From positions 3,049,883 to 3,113,882 of the forward strand of contig BCIO01000002.1 in the NCBI GenBank assembly GCA_001599975.1: 64,000 nucleotides of DNA, written 5' to 3'. Source of the DNA: Cystobasidiopsis lactophilus. Its lineage: Eukaryota; Basidiomycota; Agaricostilbomycetes; Agaricostilbales; Chionosphaeraceae. Of the stretch, positions 32,784 through 43,294 are shown in pieces (the first letter of the stretch is position 1; each line of letters begins with the position of its first letter). Both the position numbers and the translations under genes were made by a program. The notes beneath the pieces are model-generated. The model saw only the letters and a list, made by a program, of their open reading frames with translations. It was not told where the DNA came from and ran no database searches.

Positions 32784-34369
32784 ATGGTGATGGCGACGCT
32801 GCCTGAGGATCTCAAAGTCGTCCGCCCGCAGTTCAAAGCGCCGCTGGAGAAGCCACCAGCCTTCGGTCATGCTTGCCGCCAGTTGTTCTACTACCCTGAC
32901 CACTGGCGCAACATGAACAGTGGTGCATATGGTTCTTGCCCCCGAGCAGTCATGGAAGTTTTCAATCGTGAGGCGTCCTCTGCCATCGAGCATTGGAGTC
33001 ATGAGCGTGAATGACTCCGCGCAGAATGGAACATCTTGGGCGAAACTACGCCCGACATCTTCTATCGAAAAGCGTTCCAAGAGCCTTTGAACGACGTGCG
33101 ACAGAGGCTGGCAACCGAGTATCTGCACTGCGACCGGGACGACGTCGTCTTCACACTCAATGCGACATTGGGCATCAACTGCGTCCTACGGTCCTTGCAG
33201 TTCAAGCCCAAAGAAGCCATTATATCGTTCACCTCCGCCTACAATGCCGTTCTGAGCGGGTTGTCTTGGGCCAGCGATTACAACCCCGGCTTACACGTCG
33301 AGCTTGTGCAGGTGGCTTACCCCCTGTCGAACGCTAAGCTCATCGCCGCCTTTCGTGCTACTCTCAATAAAGTGCGCGAAGACGGCTTCACGCCCAAGCT
33401 CGCCTTGTTCGACGCCATTGGCTCGCAACCGGGTGTCATCGTGCCGTGGCTCGAGCTCATCCAAATATGCAAAGAAGAGGGGCTCATGTCTTTGGTCGAC
33501 GGCGCCCATGCCATCGGCCAGATTCCAATAGACCTCCGTCAAGCCCAACCCGACTTTTTTGTGACGAACATCCACAAATGGGCCTACGCTCATCGCTCAT
33601 GCTCCGTGCTCTATGTCGATAAAACGTAGGCGCCCCGATACATTATCAGTTTAACATCTTGCTGATCTGTCCGGTGGTCGTCACAGGTTCCAAAAGGACG
33701 TTCAAAGCGTGCCGACCAACGTCTCCTACCTCAAGCTCGGATCGCCTGAGCGAGACCCGGCTTTCTTTGAGTTCTATTCAACGAACAGCCATTTCGTTAC
33801 GTCGTTTGAGTGGCCGGGCACTATGGACCTCAGCAATTTTTTTGCCGCTGATGCCGCGCTGAGCTTCATCGACTGGCTGGGAGGCGACCGGGCCATCATG
33901 GAATACTGCCACAATCTGGCAAAAGTCGGGGGAAGGAAGGTGGCCGAGATTCTGGGCACGGAGACCATGGAGTGCTTGGATGCGGGCGAAGGGACAGAGC
34001 TGGTCGGCAGCATGGCGAGTTCCAATTTTCTTTCCTTTTCTTGACCTCGTTGGGAATCTGAGATCTCCTCTTTGCACTTACTGTACACTCAGATCAACGT
34101 TCGGATCCCGACACCAACCGGATCGTTGAAAGATCGATGGCACATCGAGATCCAGAGCCGGCTGATGGTTGAGGGGTTTAATGTTGGGGTGCCGTGCTTC
34201 AGGTGAGCTCGTCCTCTCAAATACACAAGTGTTCTTGCTGAAACCTTGATGAAGGCACGGAGGCGCCATCTGGACGCGCATCAGCGCCCAAATCTACCTG
34301 GAGGTCTCGGATTTCGAGTACTTGGGGAAAAGCATCAAGTCGATCTGTGACAAGCTAGCCACACTCTAG
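32784..34369 (+). CDS. PLP-dependent class V aminotransferase (isopenicillin-N epimerase-like)
   Basis: Fold-type I PLP enzyme of the aminotransferase class V/cysteine desulfurase superfamily, close to fungal isopenicillin-N epimerase-like proteins. Start ATG 32784 (MVMATLPEDLKVVRPQFK), then LNSGAYG-type motif NMNSGAYGSCPRAVMEVF. After an intron, PDIFYRKAFQEPLNDVRQ and FTLNATLGINCVLRSL follow. The acidic PLP contact is in GLMSLVDGAHAIGQIPIDL, and the lysine that binds PLP is in DFFVTNIHKWAYAHRSC. Later exons give FEWPGTMDLSNFFAADAAL and LMVEGFNVGVPCFR, ending at ISAQIYLEVSDFEYL and TAG 34367-34369. About five introns. No signal peptide. Substrate cannot be inferred; no beta-lactam or other biosynthetic genes are nearby. 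Confidence 0.88.
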
Positions 34370-34847
34370 ACGACCTTGAAGATCACAGTACGAACGTATG
34401 GCTCCATAGCTTCTAGATACAAGCATCACTGCATCATGCATAGACTCAGCGCCCAATGGTGTGCCGCTTATCTCACACGACCCGCTTCCCGGTCTTGTGA
34501 TGATCCTCTCAGCTTTTTCACTATACAATGAAGTCAGCAAGAAGCTGACACCGTCGCAGAGCACTCGATGGCTGAGCCGACCGACTTCCGCAAATTTGCC
34601 ACTTCGAGGTTGACGCGCCTTTGCCCCCTTCACTCCGATCTGTTTACCTTCTTCCGCAGTTGTTCTCCCTTCCTTGGCTGACTGGCTGGTGAATGCGCCA
34701 AGCACCGCCCGCCAGCACTGCGAATGAAGAGGATTGCCAGCCTCTTTCTAAAAGTGGCTTGTTTTGCCAAGTCGTGTCCAGCATTTGTTGAAATGGCTTT
34801 CCACACTCAAAAGACTCAAGATGCTTCTTTGACCACCAACAACAAGA
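34370..34847. other. Gap upstream of the chitinase
   Basis: 478 bases with the aminotransferase 3' UTR and the chitinase promoter. No coding sequence is supported. Confidence 0.4.
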
Positions 34848-36805
34848 ATGAAGTACGAGCTGCTCGCGTTGCTGGCTTCGTCCCTGCTTGCCCAAGCGCT
34901 CCCCACGCACTACATCGACCTAGGGCACGGCCAAGCTTTGGTGCATCGACACCACCGCCGGGCCACTGCTACGGCCAGCTCTTGTGGAAATGACACTCTG
35001 CCAATCACGACAACGTCGAGCAAGGCAACTTCGACCAAGCCCTCCTCCTCAACTCGGAAGACCACAACAACAAAATCAACAACAACGACGACCTTTCAAT
35101 TGAAGCCTTCGGTGTCCGGCCAAGCTTCATCAAGCAACATCAAACAGAGCGCAGCCGTGTCAGCAAAGCACAACAGCAAGCTGACGACCTCCGCCAAGCC
35201 GACTTCGGCCAAAGCCTCTTCGGCCAGCTCGAAGGCGTCGAGCACCTCAAAAACATCTGCAGCCCCCTCTGCTTCTGCCAGCTCAAAAGTGAATGGTATG
35301 GCCGGCTCATACTACCCAGACTGGAATGGGGACAGCTTCCCGTGGGTCACCTCAATTGGCATTCGCCAATCTGTTGCTGATGTTTGGATTCATCCTCAGG
35401 CCCGAGACACTCGATTACACCAAGTTTGATATAATCTACTTTGCCTTCGCCATCCCTGCGTCAGACTACAGCGTGTACTTCACCCAAACCGACAGCTCGT
35501 CGCTACTTACCCGCCTCGTCACTTATGGCCACAAGGCGGGCGTCAAAGTCGTGCTCTCTGTCGGTGGATGGACTGGCAGCAAATACTTCTCCAAGGCTGT
35601 CTCGACGTCGGCCAACAGGGCCAAGTTTGCGAGCAACTTGGCAGCCATGGTGACCAAGTACAACCTTGACGGTGAGTTTGCCCTTTTGCCCTCTCTATTT
35701 CGCCCGCCAGTGCTCACAACTTCTAAAAGGCCTCGATTTGGACTGGGAGTACCCCAACTCGAACGCGAACTCTCAAAACATTTACAACAGCGCGGACTCT
35801 GCCAATCTCGCGCTCTTCCTCACGACCCTGCGGGCTAAAATCGGCGCCAAGAAGCTGATCACCATGGCGGTCGGCGTCTCGCCTTTCAATGGGCCGAATG
35901 GCAACCCCTTGAGCGTGAGCAATCCAATCGATCCACGGAGTATTTAGGCTGACAAACGCGCGATCTAGGACGTCTCGGCACAAGCTGCGAATCTGGATCA
36001 CATCTTGATCATGAACTACGATGTGTGGGGCGCATCGTCCAACCCTGGTCCCAACGCGCCTTTGGCGGATGGCTGCGGCAAATCGCTCCAGCCTCAGGCC
36101 AACGCCAAAGCAGCCATCGCCAGCTGGAGGGCGGCCGGCATGCCTGCCTCCAAGATCATGCTCGGCCTCCCCGCCTACGGCTACGTTTCACAGTCGAGCG
36201 CGACCACTTTGGTGGACAAGCGCAGCTGGGTCGAGTCCAATATCGAAGCTGGCCGCGAACGCCGCCGATTGGCGAAGCGCGACCTGCCCGAATTCATCGT
36301 CACCACCGTCGACCCTTACAACGGTGCCACCCTGACCTACTGCCCTGAAAACCATGGCGGCTCCTGCGGCGACCTTGCGGCCAAGACCGTCCACCAGCCC
36401 ACGGCCACCAAGTCAGCGTCGACCAAGCCTTCAAGTTCTTCGACATCTTTGGCTGTCAAGGGCTCCGGTCAAGTCAAGGTCAGCGGCAAGGGCGACCTCA
36501 GCGCGTGGATGAACTCGCAGATCGGCTTCAACCAGCTCATCTCGCAAGGGGCTATTGTCAAGAACAGCGCTGGAGGCTACAGCGGCACAAACGGCTACAC
36601 CCGCTATTACGACAGCTGCTCCTCCACTCCTTACCTGACCAACGTCGTCCGCAACACTGTCGTCACGTACGACGACCCGGCTTCGGTTGCCAAGAAGGCC
36701 AGTTACGCGGCCAGCCAAAAGATCGCCGGCTTCGCCTTTTGGGATATGTCCACGGACGCCAACTACGAGCTCATGGTTGCTGCGCGGACAGGCTTTGGTT
36801 TGTGA
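34848..36805 (+). CDS. Secreted GH18 chitinase with Ser/Thr-rich regions
   Basis: Begins with a signal peptide, MKYELLALLASSLLAQALP. About 110 residues of Ser/Thr/Lys/Ala-rich, probably O-glycosylated linker follow (for example TSSKATSTKPSSSTRKTTTT). The catalytic barrel starts GMAGSYYPDWNGDSFP. An intron (GTGGGT...CTCAG) gives PETLDYTKFDIIYFAFAIP, then KVVLSVGGWTGSKYF. After another intron the catalytic motif GLDLDWEYP appears (DxxDxDxE with the acid Glu). ILIMNYDVWG and MLGLPAYGY follow. Inside the catalytic domain, near 36380-36500, is a second Ser/Thr/Lys-rich insertion (SASTKPSSSSTSLAVKG), after which the domain continues to YYDSCSSTPYLTN, QKIAGFAFWDMSTDANY and TGA 36803-36805. Likely roles are cell-wall remodelling or nutrient chitin breakdown. 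Confidence 0.93.
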
Positions 36806-37063
36806 GGGCGGCCTCACAGTCCGCGAGCTCCCGTCACTTGTGGCAAGAGCACACTTTTCGCCTTTCAAAATGTTCAATAGCTTCTCGTTCGGAAGGATGT
36901 ATTAGAAGAAGGGGGGATGGATTTCATGGGGTCTCGGAGGGGCTAAACTGTACAAGTTCAAGGACAATGATTGAAACAAGGGAATCCAAGAACCGAGCGG
37001 CGAAAAGCGCAAGTATTTCTACAACAAATTTGAGGGTCCGTCCGCTTCAGCAGCTTCCCTCTT

Positions 37064-38569
37064 TTAACGCGAGGCCGTGCCCTTGATGGAAAAAGAGCCG
37101 CCTTGGCCGTTCCCGAATTTGGCCAGCCGCTTAAGTCGCTCTGCCTCTGTCGCCTTGTCCGCCTCGGAAGCCTCAATATGCTGCAAGCTGTTCTTGCTGT
37201 TGTCTTCCGACTCTCGCCTCTTGGGTAAACGAGGCATTTTGTTGTCCTGCTCGAGGGTCGGGGAAGTGGAGGAGAGCGCGCTGGCGAAGAGTGACCGTTT
37301 TCGAGGACCAGTCGGTGGCGCCGCTTTAGAAGTTTGGAGAACGGGAGAAACAGGCTTATTCGAGGGGATGGGGAGGACGTCTTTGGGCGAATGGCGAGGC
37401 GGGGAGCGGGTAGCTGCTGGACCTCGAGGGGCGTTAAGGGGCGGAGAGGCGCCATTGGCCTCTACAGTCGTGACAGCAGACGCTCTGCGATGAGGTGCGT
37501 CCCAAATTGGAGATTGATGTCGGTGCCTCTCGTTAGTTGGAGCAGGTGATGGCGACCTGGAGCGCCTTCTCTTGGAGGTAAGCCGATCCGGCGACTCGCG
37601 TCTGCTGCTCCGCCTCTCCGACTCCCATTCGTCATGCCTTGACTCCCTCTTGTCACCTTCTCTATATCTTTCCTCGTCGTCTCTTCGTGAATGCCTTGAA
37701 GACGCATGCCGGTCCTCAGTCGTCCTCCGCGAGTGGCCGTCCTCTCGGCGAGCGTCGTCCCGGCGATAGGGATGATCATGGTCTCTGCGACTGCGCACCG
37801 GTGAGCGCTCTCTGCTGTCGTCTTCGTCTCTGGTGCTTCGGGACGGCCTCGAAGGTCGGTCGTCGGCTGAAACACGGCGATCATCCTCCCAGCGCTCCTC
37901 CCTCCGTTTACTGCCTCGGCCAGGAGAGCGTTCTCTGGACCTGGGCCTTCTCGCAGCCGACGACGATGCACTCTTGTTGACGTCCACAGAAGTCGCTGGT
38001 GGCACAGTTGCGGGCGACGTGTTGGCGTTGGCTGTGGCTTGGTCCAAGTCTCGCTCCAGCTCTCCTATCACCTCCTTGTAGTCTTTTACGAGCAGCTCCA
38101 AGTTCTTCTCCCGCAGCCTAGAGGCGGCCAGCTCGCCCGACAGCTTCTGAAAGTTGCCCGTGCAAAGCAGGCCGTACAGCTTTTCGTTCTCGGCTTCCAA
38201 CTGGGCGACGTAGGCCTCGTCTGGACTCTTGCTGGTCGTGGCCTGGTGCAACGACGTTCGAAGATTGGCCAAAAGCGAGAGGATCTCCGGCGGCAAGTGG
38301 GAGAGAGGGATGTCATGCGCGGCCAGGTTCTCGAGCGTGGCCGAGGAAACATAGTCCAACAGCTCTTGACATGTGGCCTGGTATGCATTGAGACCACGAA
38401 AGATGGGTAGAGAGAGCTGTTGACGCTCACAGCGAGGTCGGCTGACAGCTGCTTTTGCTCGAGAAGCTGGCCTTCGAGGTCCAGCGAGGTCGAGGCCTGC
38501 CAATTCGGTCAGCTAATGGATCGCAGGGCTTCTTGAGATCCCGGCACCCACTTGAGCGTGCTCGGCCAT
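37064..38569 (-). CDS. RS-rich protein with N-terminal coiled coil
   Basis: Start ATG 38569 (MAEHAQ). A GTGGGT intron then gives ASTSLDLEGQLLEQKQLSAD, and a second, GTGAGC...ACCAG, leads to ATCQELLDYVSSATLENLAA. The first ~150 residues are helical, ending in a coiled coil (LREKNLELLVKDYKEVIGEL). From about 38000 to 37500 the protein is dominated by Arg/Ser/Asp/Glu dipeptides (SRERSPGRGSKRREERWEDD and so on), an RS-type domain as in splicing-related proteins. The rest is Pro/Ser-rich, ending AERLKRLAKFGNGQGGSFSI and TAA 37064-37066. I do not recognise the N-terminal domain. A splicing or mRNA-processing role is only suggested by composition. Confidence 0.7.
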
Positions 38570-38690
38570 TGCGGCAGAGCGGACGACTAGGGGCAAGAGA
38601 GCTTTCTTCCGTCGACTGCCACTTGCCCTTTGCTCGCCCCTCATGTCTGTGGGTTGCCTGCCCCTTTAGTGCGCTCAAACCATGCTCATT
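38570..38690. promoter_or_regulatory. Short bidirectional promoter, RS-rich gene/RPB5
   Basis: About 120 bases separate the divergent starts. If RPB5 begins at the in-frame ATG 38682 the space shrinks further. No TATA box is evident. Confidence 0.45.
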
Positions 38691-39755
38691 ATGCAACAGG
38701 CAAGAGACCAGGTCGATCCAGTGCGTTCACTGGCCTATGAGTGCCATTTTATTGAGCTCAAATTTTGTGCGGCTTAGAATGTTGTCCGGCTTTGGCGGGT
38801 GTACAAGACGATCAAGGAGCTCTGCAGGGATAGGGTAGGTCGCTGCCGAGAGTCTTAAGCGGCGAACGGGTTTGCTTAGAGGCAACAAACAGGGCTACTC
38901 CATCGCCCTCAACGAGGTCCAAATCACCGTCCACGAGTTCCGAGACCAGTTCTTCGCAGATGGCATGATCGAGTGCGTTCTTTGTTCTTCCTATCATCCA
39001 ACTGCGGCAGAAATTTTGACGTTCAAGCATGCGCGCAGACGGACCAAGCTCAACTTCGTGGCCACCTTGACTGGAGAAGAGGCCTCGACCATTTACGTCT
39101 ACTTTGCCGAGGAGCCGTCAGTCAGCATCAAGACGGTTAGAAGGTGGGGTGTGCAACTTTGCTACCTGGCCGCCGTGTCTAATCGGCTTCTCTGCTCTGC
39201 CACAGGCTCATTTCCATCCTGGACGAAAAGGCGATCCCGAAATCCATCATGATCTGGACAGACAGCATGACGGCGTCTGCAAGAAAGGTGCGCTGGAACG
39301 TGCATATTATCGTCAGATCCTTGCTCAACTGTCCTTCTCTGCGCACAGCTCATCACGGGTGTGGCGTCCGACTACTCAATAGAAGACTTCCAAGATTCGG
39401 ACCTGCTCGTCAACATCACCCAGCATTCGCTGGTCCCACAGCACGAGATCATGAACAAGACGGACAAGCAAGCGCTTCTGGACAAATAGTGAGCGCACTT
39501 CGAGTTGCCACCACACCAGCCTCGCTCTGACACTAAGCTCCTCTGCGCGACCAGCCGCCTGAAAGAGACCCAGCTGCCTCGAATTCTGATCAACGACCCA
39601 GTGGCAAAGTACTACGGACTCAAGCGAGGCCAAGTCGTCAAAATCACCAGGCCGTCCGAGACCGCTGGGCGGGTGAGCTCGCTTTCTGCTTTCCAGCTTG
39701 GACACCGCTGAGCTCTTGTGGCTCACAGTACGTCAGCTACCGGATTTGCGTGTAA
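38691..39755 (+). CDS. RPB5: RPB5, shared subunit of RNA polymerases I, II and III
   Basis: RPABC1, the jaw subunit common to all three nuclear polymerases. A tiny first exon ([13 protein letters not shown] 38691) is joined by a GTGCGT...CTTAG intron to [26 protein letters not shown]...AACAG intron then gives [20 protein letters not shown]. Further exons carry [20 protein letters not shown] and [17 protein letters not shown]. The C-terminal assembly domain reads [40 protein letters not shown] and [20 protein letters not shown] last exon, YVSYRICV, ends TAA 39753-39755. It has seven exons, many for a ~220-residue protein. An in-frame ATG at 38682 is an alternative start. Confidence 0.95.
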
Positions 39756-39832
39756 CAAGGCTTCCACACAATGTACATTTTTGGAAAAGGGGGGAGATGG
39801 GCGTTTGCAAATTTACAACCTTTCTACGACAA

Positions 39833-40685
39833 TTACGATGCCGCCTTGACAACACCAACTTGGGCTGGTCTTAACAACCTGTTCTTAAACTTCCACCCCT
39901 GGGAATTTGCAACACAATCGAAAGTGAGAATAGGTCTCAGGAACAAGACACTGCGAGGACGGACCTTCTGCGAACACGCAAACACGGTCCCTGCTGTTTT
40001 GTCGGGCATCTCGACCTGGTACAGCGCCTCGTGGAAGTTGGGGTCGAACTTCTCGCCTAGCGGGTCGAACGCGGTGATGCCATACTTCTTGAGCGTGGAC
40101 TCGAGTTCCTTCAAGGTCATGGACACGCCGGTCCACAGGTCGCCCACGTCCTTCCGCGTGACCTCCTCAGTACCCTCCTCTGTCCGCTTGCCCTCTGGCA
40201 CGGCGTTCAGCGCCATTTGCAGCACGTCCAAGTCGGACACCAAGTCCTCCGCGAATTTCTGGATGCCAAACTCCCGGGCGGCCTGCTTCTCCCTCGCCGT
40301 CGTCTTTTGCAAGTTGGCGAAATTGGCCATTTCAGTCATCAGCGCATTCTGAGAGCGCACAATTTCAATATCAATCAAGGAGGCTCGAGAGAAAGGAGCA
40401 AAGACAGACCTTGAGCTGAGCCACCTCTGCATTCCGCTCGTCCAGCAGCTTCTCCGTCGCCGTCTTCTCAGGTGCAGTAGACGCTGCAGAGGCCTCATCT
40501 TTTGCCGCTTCTCCAGTCGGTGGCGGCGCATCCGCTTTGGCTGGCGATGGCGTCTCGGCTTCCGTCGAGTAAAAAGTTCGAGGCAGCCTGGCGAACGCCC
40601 GGGTGGCGGCTGGGCTGGGCCGGACGGTCCTCGACGCCTCTAATTGCCTTAATGACGAGCTGAACAGAGATGCGGATCGGCGCAT
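39833..40685 (-). CDS. MGE1: MGE1, mitochondrial GrpE nucleotide-exchange factor
   Basis: Matrix co-chaperone that releases ADP from mitochondrial Hsp70 (Ssc1) for protein import and folding. Start ATG 40685: MRRSASLFSSSLRQLEASRT, an Arg/Ser-rich presequence followed by an Ala/Pro/Glu linker. After an intron near 40410-40350 the long-helix region reads LMTEMANFANLQKTTAREKQ and FAEDLVSDLDVLQMALNAVP. The GrpE signature is split: FDPNFHEALYQVEMPDKTAG, FACSQK, then GWKFKNRLLRPAQVGVVKAA in the last exon. The intron 39899-39964 is 66 nt and free of stops, so unspliced RNA would add 22 residues in this conserved spot. Stop TAA 39833-39835. Confidence 0.94.
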
Positions 40686-41406
40686 GATGGTGGGATGCGG
40701 AGGGAACAAACGGTGCTTGAGATTTTCTCGCTTGCTTGGATGGCCGGCACACGACCGACTTTTGGGTAGTTGAAATCAGGCAGCCTCCTCCTAAACGTGT
40801 TGTTATAGCAAGTAGGACATTCTACAAATAGTGTGCGTGGGAGCCGAAACCCAAAAAAACCAAACAGCGCCTTTGGACATGGGGTTGTACTGAGCTGGAC
40901 AAAAACCTCTTCTCTTCTTCTCTTTTGATCAACTCTTGCGCGTCTTGGATTATCATCACCGATATTTTGTTGTCCGAACAAGAACGTGAAATGCAGAGGA
41001 CAGATGGGACAAGCCGTGGGAGGGGCGAAAGAAGAGGCGCTCCAGCGTCTGAGGTTGTGCAAGGGATGAACAAACGGCTGGGGGATGGTGCGCCTCTCTT
41101 GATGCCCGGATGAGTGGGTGAGATGCGTGAGGGATGATCGTTAAAGTAACTTGGCGACAGAACATGGAAAAAAACGAAGACGATGAGGCCGCGGACGGCG
41201 ATTTGCGGGTGGATGAGAAATGCGGATGCTTTCAAGCTTGAGAAATAGCGTGCTTTGGATGCGGGAGTGCATGAGAAATGGTGGGCGTAGCGGCGGAATA
41301 CTCCGCGTCAAGGTCGTGGTGGGCGACCGGGAAGAAGTTGCCACCAGGGGGCCTTTGTGCAAATACGTTCAAGGCGGGCTCGTCTGCGATTGAGCTCAGA
41401 AACCGC
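40686..41406. other. Gap: Myb 3' UTR and MGE1 promoter
   Basis: 721 bases between two minus-strand genes. Frames on both strands are short and compositionally random. The Myb frame ends at 41407 and coding does not continue past it. No RNA gene is seen. Confidence 0.45.
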
Positions 41407-43294
41407 TCACCTGTAGGGCATAGGGTGGCGCAGCTCCGCGTTCTGCGGCGGTTGGGGAGGAGGCGAAGGACTATAGCCAGCCAACGGCGCTGTATGGTGG
41501 CCCTGCGGGGCGGGGTGGCCCGAGTAGATGGTTCTGGACCCAGTCTCGGCGGCGAATGGGTTCGAGCGGTTGCTCGTATGAGGCCGAGCAGCAGCGCGGT
41601 GGTGGCCGGGCTGCGGCGTGAGCTCGGGCGAGCCGGCGGGCAACGCGGCTTGCAGGGCGCGGCTGGCCGCATCAAAGCCCATGCCGCTGGCGTGTGCCGG
41701 TATGGCGAGAGGGAGGCCAGTACCGCGAGGATGGGGCGAGCCGCCGTCATTGCCCGCAGCGGCGCCATTGACGAACGCTGCGATCGCCGAAGCCCTTTCA
41801 TGCACGAATTCGGGAGCCTGGGCACCTTGGCTCATCGAGGCGTGCATCTGAGCCGCTTGAAAGGGCGACTGGGACAGCTCGTAGGCCATGTCGGCGCCCA
41901 AGGGCGGGCGGTTGACGGCGATAGCGCGTGCTATGGGCGAGGAGTTGAGATGGGACCTCGGCATATACGTCACCGAAGTGTCGGTGGGCGACGGGGGCGT
42001 CCTGGGGGCGGGTGGGTAGCACGGGAGCGAGTTGCCGCGCTGCATGCTCAAGGAGCGAGTGCCATCATTGAACTTGTTGTTCACCGAGTCGAAGCCACCC
42101 TGTGTATTGAACATTGGATGCATAGATCGGTTGGGCGGGAGGCTGGGTGACGGGGTGGATGGGGAGGAGGATGACGAAGAGTAGGCGAGGCTCGACGAGC
42201 TGTAGCTGTGGACGAGCGAGCCGGCACTGCCGTCCGAGTGGGGGAGCGACAAGGAGCGGCCCTCGTTGTAGCCGACATAGGGCTGGTAGGTGGGACCGGC
42301 AGAGTGGGTGGCCGCCATGGCGGCGGACCCAACCTCGTACTCGGTCGATTCGCCGGCCATTGACCAAGGGTAACCGTGTTCGTGCATCCCCGCGGGTGCG
42401 GTCATCGGGCCGTTGCTGTGGGCGAAGCCCATGCCACTGTGGCCGGCCGTGAAGAAGTCGTTCGCGAGAACGCGGGCCGGAAACTGCGGACGCGACCTCG
42501 AGCTGCTCATGGTGAGAGGCGCGCTTGGCGAGACGCTGCGGCTGAGCGTGCCGTGCGGCGAGAGCGGCGAAGGGCTGGCGGGCGCATTGGACGAGCTGAC
42601 CGAGGACGAGGTGCGCTTCCTCGAACGTTGGGGCGTATAGCGGCTCGGCGACTCCATCACAGACGAGGAGGAGGACACCATAGAGGCGATGCTCGAGTTG
42701 CTACCGCGGCGCTTCATCCGCTGGACCGAGGTGTTGTAAAAGTTCTTGATCGCGTTGTCGGGTCGGCCGCGGAGGTGCCGGGCAATTTCTGCCCACTTGG
42801 GGCCAAGCTCGCCGTACATCTTGTGGATCAGCTCCGCCTCTTCCTTGGTGAACGGCGTCTTTTTGACTGGGTGGCAAAGGCCGTGAGCCGCTGGTCCACC
42901 CCACCAAACTTTAAAAAAATCGCTCACTCGAAGGATCCAAGTGATTGTGCCACCTCTCGCGGCACTGCTTGCCCGACCTCGTGCCCAGCTGACTCGCAAT
43001 GGTCACCCACTTCTCTGCCCCATGCACGCCGACCAAGTGGACGAGGCGGCTGTCCTCGTCGGGCGTCCAAGGGCCCTTGGTGGTGGACTGGGGCGCGACG
43101 AGGTGCTGGTAGCGCGCAGCACACTCCTCGGCGGTGTGAGCGCCATCTGGGAAGACGGTCTGAGCGATCGAGTTGAAGTCGGGCGCGACTTGGTCGGCGA
43201 CGGCGGCCATGAGCTTCGCATCGTCGACCTTTGACCACCTTTCGCGGCGGCCGCTGGACGGCGGCCGCTTGTGCAAGGGGGTGGGCGTAGACAT
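41407..43294 (-). CDS. Three-repeat Myb transcription factor
   Basis: Start ATG 43294: MSTPTPLHKRPPSSGRRE. R1 is degenerate (RWSKVDDAKLMAAVADQ, then CAARYQHL). R2 is KGPWTPDEDSRLVHLVGVHG then KQCRERWHNHLDPS. After one intron near 42930-42870, R3 is KTPFTKEEAELIHKMYGELG then RPDNAIKNFYNTSVQRMKRR. R2 and R3 keep the three spaced aromatic residues and the recognition-helix pattern of vertebrate-like c-Myb and fungal Bas1/REB-type factors. The remaining ~400 residues are Ser/Pro/Gly-rich and disordered, ending NAELRHPMPYR at TGA 41407-41409. Its targets cannot be inferred. Confidence 0.9.

Noticed and set aside
32784-36805. A secondary-metabolite cluster around the epimerase-like aminotransferase
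   Set aside because: The neighbours are a chitinase, EMI1 and mitochondrial genes. No synthase, P450, transporter or regulator typical of a cluster lies nearby.
42376-43176. Plus-strand frames across the Myb gene
   Set aside because: The Myb repeats on the minus strand explain the interval; the plus frames are Arg/Gly-rich shadows.
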